Positions 23,169 to 31,479 of a stretch of 64,000 bases of DNA are shown in pieces. The stretch comes from CAVPGP01 sp963718065 (lineage in GTDB: Bacteria > Actinomycetota > Thermoleophilia > Gaiellales > Gaiellaceae): contig CAVQYE010000020.1 of NCBI GenBank assembly GCA_963718065.1, positions 248,001 to 312,000 of the forward strand, given 5' to 3'. A program made the position numbers and the translations under genes. A model generated the notes under the pieces. That model searched no databases and was not told where the DNA came from. It was given only the letters and a program-made list of their open reading frames with translations. Position 1 is the stretch's first letter; the number at the start of each line of letters is the position of its first letter.

Positions 23169-24394
23169 ACCTGCGCGCCCGCGTGCACGGGCGACAGCGC
23201 GGGCGCCCACGAGCAGATCGGCGAGACGTCGCCGCCGCTCCCGTTCAGACGCCGGTAGCCGAGCGCGTGCTCGGCCTGCATCAGCTTGTGGATCTGCGTC
23301 GTGCCCTCGTAGATGATCGGCGCCCGCGCGTTCCGGAAGTACCGCTCGATCCCGTACTCGGCGGAGTAGCCGTAGGAGCCGAAGACCTGGATCGCGAGGT
23401 GGGCGGCTTCGAACGCGGACTCCGTCGCGTGCCACTTGGCGAGGGAGGTCTCGCGCGTGTTCCGCTTGCCCTCGTTCTTCATCCAGGCCGCCTGCATGAC
23501 GAGGAGCTTGGACGTCTCGTAGCCGAGGACCATCTGGGCGATCATGTCCTGGACGAACTGGTACTTGCCGATCGCCTGGCCGAACGTCTCCCGCTCGCGC
23601 GCGTACGCGGTCGAACGCTCGAGGCACGCGCGCACGACGCCGCACGCGCCGGCCGCGACGGTGAAGCGTCCCTGGTCGAGCGAGTGCATGGCGATCTCGA
23701 AGCCCTGCCCCTCGTCGCCGATCAGATTCTCGGCGGGCACCTCGACGTTCTCGAAGAAGAGCTCGCCGGTCGACCCCGCCCAGATGCCGAGCTTGTGCTC
23801 GGTGTCGGCGGCGGAGAAGCCCTTCATCCCCTTCTCGAGAACGAAGGCCGAGATGCCCTTGTGCTTCGCGGCCGGGTCGGTCTTGGCGAACACGAGCGCG
23901 TGGTCGGCGACCGTCGCGTACGAGATCCAGTTCTTCTGACCGTTGAGGACGTAGACGTCGCCCTCGCGGCGCGCGGTCGTGCGCATCGCGGCGACATCGG
24001 AGCCTGCAGCCGGCTCGGTGAGGCCGAAGCACGCGAGCTTCTCGCCGCGTGCCTGCGGTGCGAGCCAGCGCTGCTTCTGCTCCTCGGAGCCGTACTTGAG
24101 GAGCGACAGCGAATTGAGCCCGACGTGGACGGAGATCAGTGTCCGGAACGCCGCCTCGCCGCGCTCGATCTCCTCGCACGCGAGCGCCTCGGAGACGTAG
24201 TCGAGGCCGGCGCCGCCGTACTCCTCCGGGATTACGATGCCGAGGATCCCGAGCTCGGCCATTCCCTCGATCAGCTCCATGTCGAGACGGTGCGCAATGT
24301 CGTTCTCGACGGCGACCGGGAGGACGCGCTCGTCCACGAAGGCGCGCACGGTGTCCTGGATCAGCTTCTGCTCGTCGGTCAGCGCGAAGTCCAC
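23165..24394 (-). CDS. Acyl-CoA dehydrogenase
   Basis: FAD enzyme that introduces the alpha-beta double bond in acyl-CoA. The 409-residue protein has the FGLTEPAAGSDVA flavin/substrate segment, the N-terminal helical domain (DFALTDEQKLIQDTVRAF), YARERETFGQAIGKYQ, and the catalytic Glu in IIYEGTTQIH. The C-terminus after RRLNGSGG carries about 20 extra residues of low complexity. The start is GTG 24394, 7 nt after TAGGCT. Confidence 0.95.
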   Translation of the reverse strand: MDFALTDEQKLIQDTVRAFVDERVLPVAVENDIAHRLDMELIEGMAELGILGIVIPEEYGGAGLDYVSEALACEEIERGEAAFRTLISVHVGLNSLSLLKYGSEEQKQRWLAPQARGEKLACFGLTEPAAGSDVAAMRTTARREGDVYVLNGQKNWISYATVADHALVFAKTDPAAKHKGISAFVLEKGMKGFSAADTEHKLGIWAGSTGELFFENVEVPAENLIGDEGQGFEIAMHSLDQGRFTVAAGACGVVRACLERSTAYARERETFGQAIGKYQFVQDMIAQMVLGYETSKLLVMQAAWMKNEGKRNTRETSLAKWHATESAFEAAHLAIQVFGSYGYSAEYGIERYFRNARAPIIYEGTTQIHKLMQAEHALGYRRLNGSGGDVSPICSWAPALSPVHAGAQV

Positions 24395-24401
24395 GCGCGA
24401 G

Positions 24402-24407
24402 AGCCTA
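24402..24407 (-). promoter_or_regulatory. -10 box TAGGCT of the acyl-CoA dehydrogenase gene
   Basis: TAGGCT on the minus strand lies 7 nt before GTG 24394, giving a leaderless start. Confidence 0.45.
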
Positions 24408-24462
24408 CCTTGACCGCGCCGCGCGCCCCACCTGGCCTCGTAACGCGGACCGTCCCGCTCTG

Positions 24463-24979
24463 TCAGGCCGGATCGAGCGCCGGGAGCCCGTCGATCGAGA
24501 CGGCGTTCTTCTCCCGCACGTAGTCGCGCAGCCCATCTTCGCCCTGGCGGTCGATCCAGAGGTCGCGTTGCGGCCGCTCGCCGACGTATTCCATGAGCGG
24601 GACGCCGAACCCGCACGAGTCGGAGATCCGCTCGACGTGGAGGCGAATCACGCCGCGCACTCCATCGCCGGGATCGTCGGCGCGGACGACCTCGCCGCGG
24701 CCGTGAAGCCTGACGATGCGAGGCGGTCCTTCGAAGGCACAGAGCATCAGCACGAGGCGGCCGTTCTCGCGCAGGTGCGCAATCGTCTCGGCGCCGCTGC
24801 CGATGTGGTCGTCGTACTCGATGGTCTGCTCGTCGACGAGGCGCAGCGTCTCGATCGGGCCCTTCGGGCTGACGTTGACGCGGCCGCCGGTGCTTGGGTG
24901 CCGTCGCGACAAAGAAGAGGCGCTGCGCCTGGATCCAGGCGGCCAGCTTCGCGTCGATGCCGTCGAACACCTTGCCCAT
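24463..24979 (-). CDS. Pyridoxamine 5'-phosphate oxidase-family protein, frameshifted at 24896-24898
   Basis: FMN- or F420-binding split-barrel protein. The N-terminal frame reads GKVFDGIDAKLAAWIQAQRL then FFVATAP. The remainder, STGGRVNVSPKGPIETLRLV and then YDDHIGSGAETIAHLRENGR, is in the next frame. One C too many in the CCC (GGG on the plus strand at 24896-24898) restores a single protein of about 171 residues. Homopolymer error or real inactivation cannot be distinguished. The start is ATG 24979, 6 nt after TAGGCT. Confidence 0.82.
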
Positions 24980-24985
24980 CGGCTC

Positions 24986-24991
24986 AGCCTA
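24986..24991 (-). promoter_or_regulatory. -10 box TAGGCT of the oxidase-family gene
   Basis: TAGGCT on the minus strand lies 6 nt before ATG 24979. Confidence 0.45.
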
Positions 24992-25012
24992 CCGGCCGCT
25001 TGCTTCCCAAAT

Positions 25013-25093
25013 GGGGACAGTCCCCGGTCCTGGCGGAATCGGACCTGTCCACGACGGCCCCGGCTGTGCGGGACATGACCGGGGACTGTCCCT
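25013..25093. repeat. REP-like cluster E: an inverted pair
   Basis: A forward core at 25013-25025 and a reverse-oriented core at 25081-25093 (GGGGACTGTCCCT, last base changed), with CATG-type boxes facing inward and 55 bp between. This is the only head-to-head pair in the window and resembles the BIME arrangement that RAYT enzymes mobilise. Confidence 0.85.
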
Positions 25094-25135
25094 GGCGGGT
25101 GATTTCGGGTTGGCCGGGCCGCGATCCGGCCGCGC

Positions 25136-25372
25136 CTACCAGTTCGCGTCGACGTTCGTGAAGAACCAGTAGCCGCTCGTGTACCAGACGCCGATCAAGA
25201 CGGCGAAGAGGAGCCCGCCGGCGGACGGGAGCACCCAGCGCGGGAAGCGGTGCAGCCGCACGATCGTCACCTTCGCGACGTAGGCACTGAAGAACGCGCT
25301 GCCGAGGAGCGAGAAACGCGGTCGCCCCGGTCGCTGTGGAGCCGAGTTTGAAGATGCAGTGTCCAGGTTCAC
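25136..25372 (-). CDS. Small two-helix membrane protein, DUF6529-like C-terminal part
   Basis: About 78 residues. A LLGSAFFSAYVAKVTIV segment with the following RLHRFPRWVLPSAGGLL, then VLIGVWYTSGYWFFTN, resemble the last two helices of DUF6529 membrane proteins, whose N-terminal helices are missing here. The start is uncertain: GTG 25372 is shown, and a TTG at 25423 lies inside the operator palindrome. It may be a natural short form or a truncated remnant. Confidence 0.5.
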   Translation of the reverse strand: MNLDTASSNSAPQRPGRPRFSLLGSAFFSAYVAKVTIVRLHRFPRWVLPSAGGLLFAVLIGVWYTSGYWFFTNVDANW

Positions 25373-25407
25373 GTCTTGCGAGGTCGCCGGACACCGCGTA
25401 CGCTGTG

Positions 25408-25427
25408 TTGACTGACTAGTCAATCAA
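25408..25427. promoter_or_regulatory. TetR-type operator palindrome
   Basis: TTGACTGACTAGTCAATCAA is a 20-bp near-perfect palindrome (one mismatch pair) with the perfect core TGACTAGTCA at 25414-25423. It is 17 bp upstream of the acyl-CoA dehydrogenase start and close to the divergent membrane gene. Palindromes of this form are typical TetR/FadR-like sites for fatty-acid genes. The regulator is not in the window. Confidence 0.7.
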
Positions 25428-25443
25428 CAGGTAGGTGGACGCA

Positions 25444-26625
25444 ATGACGGCGATCGAACAGGACGTTGCAGCCGGTATCTCGTTCGCGCTCAGCAGCGAG
25501 CAGCGGTCCCTGCGAGAACTCGCGCGCGAGTTCGCGGAGAAGGAGATCAGGCCGAAGGCCGCCGAGTACGACATCCACATGACCCACCCGGCGGACGTGA
25601 TCGCGAAAGCCCACGAACTTGGCCTGATGAACCTCAACATTCCCGCCGAGTACGGTGGGCTCGGCCTCGGCTGCTTCGACGGGGTGCTGGCCGGTGAAGA
25701 GCTGAACTGGGGCTGCTCGGGCATCGCGACCTCGCTCGGGGCAAACGGCCTCGGCGCCGGGCCCGTGATCATCGCCGGCACCGAAGAACAGAAGGCCAAG
25801 TGGCTGCCGCCGCTGCTCGAGACGCCGATCCTGTGCTCGTTTGGGCTTTCCGAGCCCGAGGCGGGCTCCGACGTCGCCAAGCTCAAGACCACCGCCGAGC
25901 GCCGCGGCGACGAGTACGTCCTCAACGGCTCGAAGACGTTCATCACGAACGCCGGCTATGCGGACTGGACCGTCGTCTTCGCGAAGACCGACGTCTCGAA
26001 GGGCCACCGCGGCATCTCCGCGTTCGTCGTGCCGATGGACACGCCCGGCGTGACGATCGAGACCCATCTCGACAAGATGGGGCAGCGGGCGACGGACACG
26101 TCTGCTTTCGCGCTCCAGGATGTCGTGATCCCGGCCGCGAACCTCTTGGGCGAAGAGGGCCAGGGCTTCAAGATCGCGATGCAGACCCTCGACTTCACGC
26201 GGCCGGGCACCGCGATCGGCGCCGTCGGCGTCGCGCAGGCCGCCTACGAGCTCGCGGTCGAGTACGCCAAGCAGCGCGTCACCTTCGACATGCCGATCGC
26301 GATGCACCAGGGCGTCAGCTTCATGATCGCCGACATGGCGACCGAGATCGAGGCGTCGCGGCTCTTGACGTGGCAGGCAGCCTGGATGCTCGACCAGGGT
26401 CACCGGGCCACGCTCTACTCGTCGTTCGCGAAGCGCTTCGCGGCGGACACTGCGATGAAGGTCGCGACCGATGCGGTGCAGGTCTTCGGCGGTTACGGCT
26501 ACATGAAGGAGTATCCGGTCGAGAAGCTGATGCGCGACGCCAAGCTCTTCCAGATCTACGAGGGAACGTCGCAGATCCAGCGGCTCGTGATCGCCAAGGA
26601 GATCTTCCTGCCCCGCGGCGACTGA
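25444..26625 (+). CDS. Acyl-CoA dehydrogenase
   Basis: Beta-oxidation dehydrogenase of 393 residues. Signatures are CSFGLSEPEAGSDVA, SKTFITNAGYADWTVVFAKT, YAKQRVTFDMPIA and the catalytic Glu in QIYEGTSQIQRL near the C-terminus. The start is ATG 25444 with a GGTAGGTGG purine stretch upstream. It heads a set (this gene, the SDR) that a TetR-type operator probably controls. Confidence 0.96.
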   Translation: MTAIEQDVAAGISFALSSEQRSLRELAREFAEKEIRPKAAEYDIHMTHPADVIAKAHELGLMNLNIPAEYGGLGLGCFDGVLAGEELNWGCSGIATSLGANGLGAGPVIIAGTEEQKAKWLPPLLETPILCSFGLSEPEAGSDVAKLKTTAERRGDEYVLNGSKTFITNAGYADWTVVFAKTDVSKGHRGISAFVVPMDTPGVTIETHLDKMGQRATDTSAFALQDVVIPAANLLGEEGQGFKIAMQTLDFTRPGTAIGAVGVAQAAYELAVEYAKQRVTFDMPIAMHQGVSFMIADMATEIEASRLLTWQAAWMLDQGHRATLYSSFAKRFAADTAMKVATDAVQVFGGYGYMKEYPVEKLMRDAKLFQIYEGTSQIQRLVIAKEIFLPRGD

Positions 26626-26627
26626 CG

Positions 26628-26633
26628 TAGGGT
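26628..26633 (+). promoter_or_regulatory. -10 box TAGGGT of the SDR gene
   Basis: TAGGGT ends 8 nt before ATG 26642, so the SDR may also have its own leaderless start although it follows the dehydrogenase by only 16 bp. Confidence 0.35.
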
Positions 26634-26641
26634 CGTCACGA

Positions 26642-27478
26642 ATGAGCCTCGAAATTGACCTATCCGGGCGTGTCGCCCTCGTCACGGGCGGCTCGCGCGG
26701 GCTCGGCCGGGCGGACGCGCTGACGCTCGCACGGGCGGGCGCGGATGTCGTCATCGCCGACCTGCTCGTGGAGTCTGCGGCCGAGTCGGACGAGACCGAC
26801 GCGTACGGCGTGCTCGCGACCGTCGCGCGGACGCAAGGCCTCGTCTTCTCAGAAGCGACGGCCGCGGAGATCCAGCAGCTGGGGCGGCGTGCGGCCGCGA
26901 CCAAGTGCGACGTCACCGACCGCGAGCAGGTCGACGCAGTCGTCGCGCGCGCGGTCGAAGAGTTCGGCTCGGTCGACATCCTCGTCAACAACGCCGGCAC
27001 GCTCGACCACGTCGGGCAGATCCACGATCAGCGCCTCGACCTGTGGGAGCGCGACCTGCGCGTCAACCTGACGGGCGCCTTCAACTGCGCACAGGCCGTC
27101 TGGCCGCACATGAAGGAGCGTGGCTGGGGCCGGATCGTCAACATGGCGTCCGTCGCCGGGACGCTCGGCGGGTTCGGCCAGGCGTCGTACTCGACGACCA
27201 AGGCGGGGATCCTCGGCCTGACGAAGACGCTGGCGATGGAGGGCGGCCGCCACGGCATCACGAGCAATGCGATCGTGCCGGGGATCATCGGCACGGAGGC
27301 GTTCAACATGGCCAATCAGTCGATGAACGAGCGGATCGCGGCGCGGACGGTCTTCAAGCGCCCGGGCGAGCCGCAGGACATCGCGAATGCGATCGCCTTC
27401 CTCTGCTCCGACCTGGCGGCCTACATCACCGGCATCGAGCTGAACGTCTCCGGCGGTGTCGAGCTTTTTGTCTTTTAG
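26642..27478 (+). CDS. Short-chain dehydrogenase/reductase
   Basis: NAD(P)-dependent oxidoreductase of 278 residues, with TGGSRGLGRADAL as cofactor loop, NNAGTLDHVG, and the catalytic Ser in NMASVAG with Tyr and Lys in ASYSTTKAG. A roughly 35-residue insertion (VESAAESDETDAYGVLATVA and onward) after the second strand is longer than in standard FabG, a feature of hydroxyacyl-CoA-type SDRs. The C-terminus ends GGVELFVF. The position between acyl-CoA dehydrogenases suggests a 3-hydroxyacyl-CoA role. Confidence 0.92.
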   Translation: MSLEIDLSGRVALVTGGSRGLGRADALTLARAGADVVIADLLVESAAESDETDAYGVLATVARTQGLVFSEATAAEIQQLGRRAAATKCDVTDREQVDAVVARAVEEFGSVDILVNNAGTLDHVGQIHDQRLDLWERDLRVNLTGAFNCAQAVWPHMKERGWGRIVNMASVAGTLGGFGQASYSTTKAGILGLTKTLAMEGGRHGITSNAIVPGIIGTEAFNMANQSMNERIAARTVFKRPGEPQDIANAIAFLCSDLAAYITGIELNVSGGVELFVF

Positions 27479-27488
27479 AGACATCACA

Positions 27489-27628
27489 GGGGACAGTCCC
27501 CCGGCATGACACTCTCGGACACGTCTGCCGCGGTCAGGGCCAGTACGGCCAGCACAGGGGACAGTCCCCCGGCATGACGCTTTGGGATATGTCCGTCGCC
27601 TTCGGGGTCACGACCGGGGACAGTCCCC
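27489..27628 (+). repeat. REP-like cluster F (3 copies)
   Basis: Cores at 27489-27501, 27557-27569 and 27616-27628, all forward. The CATG after the last core gives an ATG (27633) in frame with the next acyl-CoA dehydrogenase, so the repeat borders directly on its 5' end. Confidence 0.9.
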
Positions 27629-27662
27629 GGTCATGACGCTTCCGGACGTGTCCGGCGCCCTG

Positions 27663-28799
27663 ATGGCCGGCATCTCGTTTCAGCCGACGCCGGAGCAGGC
27701 GGAGCTGCGTGCGCTCGCGCACGAGTTCGCCGAGCGTGAGCTGCGCCCTGTCGCAGGCGAGTGCGACGCCCGCAGCGAGTTCCCCGACGGCCTGCTGGCC
27801 AAGGCGGCCGGCCTCGGCCTGACGTCGTACGTCGTGCCGCGCGAGCATGGGGGCGGCGGAGTCGACTCGGTGACCGCGGCCCTGATCGCCGAGGAGCTCG
27901 CCTGGGGCTGCGCCGGCCTTGCCGCGACGATCCAGGCGACGATGTTCCCGGTCCGGCCACTGCTCGCCTTCGGCACCGACGAGCAGAAGGAGCGCTGGCT
28001 TCCCCGCATCGCCGCCGAGGAGGGCTTCCTCTCGGCGATCGCCTTCACCGAGGCCGGCGCCGGCTCCGACGTGGCGGCGATCGAGGCGACCGCGCGTCGC
28101 GACGGCGACGACTTCGTCCTGAACGGCGAGAAGATCTACGTCACGAACGGCGGCATCGCCGAGCTGACGATCGTCTTCGCGAAGCTGGACGACGCCATCT
28201 CGGCGTTCCTCGTCGAGCCGACCGACGAGGGCGTCTCCGCCGGGCGCAAGGAGGACAAGCTCGGCCTGCGCGCCTCGTACACCGGCTCGCTCGTCCTCCG
28301 CGAGGCCCGGATTCCGGCCGATCGCCTGCTCGGTGAGGAAGGGCTCGGCTTCCAGATCGCGATGGACTTCTTCCAGGTGTCGCGGCCGCAGGTCGCGGCA
28401 GGCGCGCTCGGTGTCGCGCGGGCCGCCTTCGAGTACGCGACGAGCTACGCGCGCGAGCGAAAGGCCTTCGGCAAGCCGCTGCTCGCGAAACAGGGCGTCT
28501 CGTTCAAGCTCGCGGACGCTGCGATGAAGATCGAGGCGTCGCGACTGCTGATCTGGCGCGCCGCCGAGGCGGTCGACCGCGGCGAGGACGCGGGTCTCCT
28601 CGGCTCCTACGCGAAGGCGTTCGCCGCGGATACTGCGATGGAGGTCACGACGGACGCGGTCCAGATCCTCGGCGGCGCCGGCATCATGCGCGACCACCCC
28701 GTCGAGAAGTGGATGCGCGACGCGAAGGTCTTCCAGATCGTCGAGGGGACGTCGGAGATCCAGCGGCACGTGATCTCGATGTACCTTCGCCGTGGCTGA
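27663..28799 (+). CDS. Acyl-CoA dehydrogenase
   Basis: Third dehydrogenase, 378 residues from ATG 27663. Motifs are IAFTEAGAGSDVA, GEKIYVTNGGIAELTIVFAK, YARERKAFGKPLL and catalytic Glu in QIVEGTSEIQRH. No ribosome site precedes 27663. An in-frame ATG at 27633 and GTG at 27648 lie within or beside the REP element and would add MTLPDVSGAL. The stop overlaps the enoyl-CoA hydratase start by 8 bp, so the two are coupled. Confidence 0.94.
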   Translation: MAGISFQPTPEQAELRALAHEFAERELRPVAGECDARSEFPDGLLAKAAGLGLTSYVVPREHGGGGVDSVTAALIAEELAWGCAGLAATIQATMFPVRPLLAFGTDEQKERWLPRIAAEEGFLSAIAFTEAGAGSDVAAIEATARRDGDDFVLNGEKIYVTNGGIAELTIVFAKLDDAISAFLVEPTDEGVSAGRKEDKLGLRASYTGSLVLREARIPADRLLGEEGLGFQIAMDFFQVSRPQVAAGALGVARAAFEYATSYARERKAFGKPLLAKQGVSFKLADAAMKIEASRLLIWRAAEAVDRGEDAGLLGSYAKAFAADTAMEVTTDAVQILGGAGIMRDHPVEKWMRDAKVFQIVEGTSEIQRHVISMYLRRG

Positions 28800-29580
28800 G
28801 GTCGTCCGCCTCGAGCGCGGCGACGACGGCGTCGCGGTGGTGACGCTCGATCGCCCGCCGATGAACGCGATCGACGAGTCGGTGGTGCGCGGGCTCGTCG
28901 CCGTGACCGAGGAGCTCGCGGCCGCGACGGACGACGTCCGGGCGGTGCTCGTGCGGTCCGCCGTCGAGGGCGTCTTCATGGCCGGCGCCGACCTGACCAC
29001 GATCGCCGGCCTCGACACGCAGGTCATGACGACTGTGCAGGTCGAGACGATCGTGCAGGTGCAGCAGGCGTTCACCGACTTCGCGGAGCTCCCGCAACCG
29101 ATCGTCGCCGCGATCAGCGGCCACGCTCTCGGCGGCGGCTGCGAGCTTGCGCTCGCCTGCGATTTTCGCTTCATGGCGCGCAATCACGGCCTGATCGGCC
29201 AGCCGGAGGTGCGCCTCGGGCTCATCCCCGGGGCGGGCGGCACGCAGCGCCTGACGCGCCTGCTCGGCCCCGGCAAGGCCGCGTCGTACCTGCTGAAGGG
29301 ACTGCAGGTCGGCGCGGACGACGCAGAACGGGACGGCCTTGTCCACTTCGCCGTCGACGAGGACGAGCTCGAGCAGCGGGCCGCCGACTTTGCCGCCTCG
29401 CTCGCGCGCCAGGCGCCGATCGCCCTGCGCGCGATCAAGCGGGCGATTCGAGCCGCCGGCGACCCCGACGGCTTCGCCGTCGAGCGCCAAGGTTTCAGGG
29501 AAGTTCTCGTCTCCGAGGACGCCCAAGCGGGTGTCGCGGCGTTCTTCGCCGGCGACAAGCCCCGCTTTACAGGACGCTGA
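28792..29580 (+). CDS. Enoyl-CoA hydratase/isomerase
   Basis: Crotonase-fold enzyme of 262 residues that hydrates 2-enoyl-CoA, the step after acyl-CoA dehydrogenase. Oxyanion-hole segments are VFMAGADLTTI and HALGGGCELALACDFRF. The catalytic Glu lies in GQPEVRLGLIPGAGGTQRL. The start is GTG 28792, inside the dehydrogenase 3' end. Confidence 0.94.
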   Translation: MAEVVRLERGDDGVAVVTLDRPPMNAIDESVVRGLVAVTEELAAATDDVRAVLVRSAVEGVFMAGADLTTIAGLDTQVMTTVQVETIVQVQQAFTDFAELPQPIVAAISGHALGGGCELALACDFRFMARNHGLIGQPEVRLGLIPGAGGTQRLTRLLGPGKAASYLLKGLQVGADDAERDGLVHFAVDEDELEQRAADFAASLARQAPIALRAIKRAIRAAGDPDGFAVERQGFREVLVSEDAQAGVAAFFAGDKPRFTGR

Positions 29581-29591
29581 TCGAGGGCCGC

Positions 29592-29597
29592 TACACT
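29592..29597 (+). promoter_or_regulatory. -10 box TACACT of the VanW-family gene
   Basis: TACACT ends 7 nt before TTG 29605, giving a leaderless start. Confidence 0.5.
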
Positions 29598-29604
29598 GCG
29601 CTAC

Positions 29605-31479
29605 TTGAGCGCCCCCGCGTCCGCCCGCCCTGCCCGTTATCGCCGGCGCCGCACGCGCCTTCGCTCGCCTGCGCTCCACTGGACACTCGCATTCGTCGCC
29701 CTGCTCGGCGGCGCGGTGCTCGTGATCGGGCTCTTCTACGCCGGCTCGTCCGCCCGTCTTGCAGACGGCACGCATGTGGCGGGGATCGACGTCGGCGGCC
29801 TGTCGCCGAAAAGCGCGCAGCGGCTGCTCGAGCGCCGCTCGGCGGAGCTCGAGCGGACACCAGTCGTGTTCACCGCCGGCGGCAAGCGCTACCGGATCAC
29901 GCCGGAGCGCCTCGGGGTCAAGGTCGACTGGGCCGCCGCGGTTCGCGCCGCACGGGAGCAGGGAGAGGGCTTCGGGCCGGTGCAGGGCTTCAAGCGCCTT
30001 CGCGTCCGCTTCTTCCCGGGCGATCTTCAGCCGCCGACGCGGGTCTACGACGCGGCGCTGCAGTACGAGCTGGGGCAGCTGAAGTCGATGATCGACGCTA
30101 CGGCCGAGGAGCCTGCCCTGACGCGCAAGGGCCTGAAGATCGTCGCGGAGCGGGGAACGACCGGCGTCGTGCTCAAGCAGGATGCAGCGGGCAGCGTGAT
30201 CGTCCGCGCTCTCGCCTCGTTCCAGCGCGGCACGCCCGTGGCGCTGCCGGTTCGGAAGGATCCGCCGACGATCGGCATCCAGGAGCTGAGGCCTGCCCAG
30301 GCAGATGCGCAACGCGCGCTCTCGGCGCCGGTCAGGCTCGTCTACGACCGGACGGCCTGGCGGATTCCGCGCTGGCGCCTGGCGGAGCTCCTCGACCTGC
30401 CGAGCGGCGGCCGCACAGACCTCAGAATCGGCGGCCCGCGCGCGGAGCGGTGGTTCGGCCAGCTCGCCAAGACGGCCGGCCACGCCCCCGTCGACGCCGG
30501 CTTCGCCGTCTCGGGGAACGTGGTTCGGATCGTCCCGGCGCAGCCCGGCGTCCGCATCGACATCCCTGCCACCTCCGCCGCGATCCTCGCCGCTGCGACC
30601 ACGCCTGGCGACCGCCTGGCGCGGCTCGCCGTCACGACCGCGGCGCCGAAGCGCTCGACCGAGGACGCGAAGGCGATGGGCATCACCGGGGTCGTCGGCT
30701 CGTTCACGACGATCTACGGCGGTGAGGCGAACCGGCTGCACAACGTCCGCCTCGTCGCGCAGCTCGTCGACAACCATCTGATCGCGCCCGGCGCCACGTT
30801 CTCCTTCAACGGCACGACCGGGGAGCGCAGCGCCGACAAGGGCTTCCTCGAGGCACCGGTGATCATCAACGGCGAGCTCCAGACCGGGCTCGGCGGCGGC
30901 GTCTGCCAGGTCTCGACAACCGTCTTCAACGCGGCCTTCGATGCGGGCCTCTCGATCACCGCGCGGACGAACCACGCTCTCTACATCGACCACTATCCGC
31001 TCGGCCGCGACGCGACGGTCAACTACCCGGACACCGATCTCAAGTTCCTGAACGACACGGGGCACTGGCTGCTGCTGCGGACGTTCGTGGGCGCGTCGTC
31101 GCTGACGGTCGGCCTGTACGGCACGCCGCAGCACCGGCGCGTCGAGACGGAGACGGCTCCGCTTCGCGTCGTCGCCCCGCCGCCGGTGGAGCGCACTAAG
31201 GATCCGACCCTGAAGAAGGGGACGGTCGAGGTCGACGATTACGGCGAGCCCGCGCGCGCGACGAGCGTGCACCGCAAGGTCTACGCGGCCGATGGGACGC
31301 TGATGTACGACACGACCTGGTCGTCGTCGTACGTCTCTGAGCCCAAGCTCGTCCGCGTCGGGACGAAGAAGCCGAAGCCGCCGGTCGTTCCCGTGACAGA
31401 GGCGCCGAGGGACACGCCGGGCGAGACGCCTACGCCGGGCGAGACGCCGACGACTCCGGCGGGCCCGACCCAGCGCTAG
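29605..31479 (+). CDS. VanW-family secreted or membrane-anchored protein
   Basis: Envelope protein of 624 residues. A basic n-region (ARYRRRRTRLRS) precedes one membrane helix (WTLAFVALLGGAVLVIGLFY). Peptidoglycan-binding-4-like repeats follow (VAGIDVGGLSPKSAQRLL and similar), then a VanW domain (FSFNGTTGERSADKGFLEAP, GLGGGVCQVSTTVFNAA). The C-terminus is a Pro/Thr-rich tail with the repeat TPGE. VanW proteins accompany cell-wall genes and their activity is not established. The 3' end overlaps the convergent thioesterase gene by 50 bp. Confidence 0.92.
   Translation: MSAPASARPARYRRRRTRLRSPALHWTLAFVALLGGAVLVIGLFYAGSSARLADGTHVAGIDVGGLSPKSAQRLLERRSAELERTPVVFTAGGKRYRITPERLGVKVDWAAAVRAAREQGEGFGPVQGFKRLRVRFFPGDLQPPTRVYDAALQYELGQLKSMIDATAEEPALTRKGLKIVAERGTTGVVLKQDAAGSVIVRALASFQRGTPVALPVRKDPPTIGIQELRPAQADAQRALSAPVRLVYDRTAWRIPRWRLAELLDLPSGGRTDLRIGGPRAERWFGQLAKTAGHAPVDAGFAVSGNVVRIVPAQPGVRIDIPATSAAILAAATTPGDRLARLAVTTAAPKRSTEDAKAMGITGVVGSFTTIYGGEANRLHNVRLVAQLVDNHLIAPGATFSFNGTTGERSADKGFLEAPVIINGELQTGLGGGVCQVSTTVFNAAFDAGLSITARTNHALYIDHYPLGRDATVNYPDTDLKFLNDTGHWLLLRTFVGASSLTVGLYGTPQHRRVETETAPLRVVAPPPVERTKDPTLKKGTVEVDDYGEPARATSVHRKVYAADGTLMYDTTWSSSYVSEPKLVRVGTKKPKPPVVPVTEAPRDTPGETPTPGETPTTPAGPTQR

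Noticed and set aside
22727..24523. A 598-residue protein extending the RAYT frame
   Set aside because: Everything after WPWS is antisense to a conserved acyl-CoA dehydrogenase.
22551..25093. A composite transposon bounded by inverted repeats
   Set aside because: Forward and reverse repeat copies do bracket the RAYT, dehydrogenase and oxidase genes, but target duplications are not visible and the repeat is too abundant for the bracketing to mean much.
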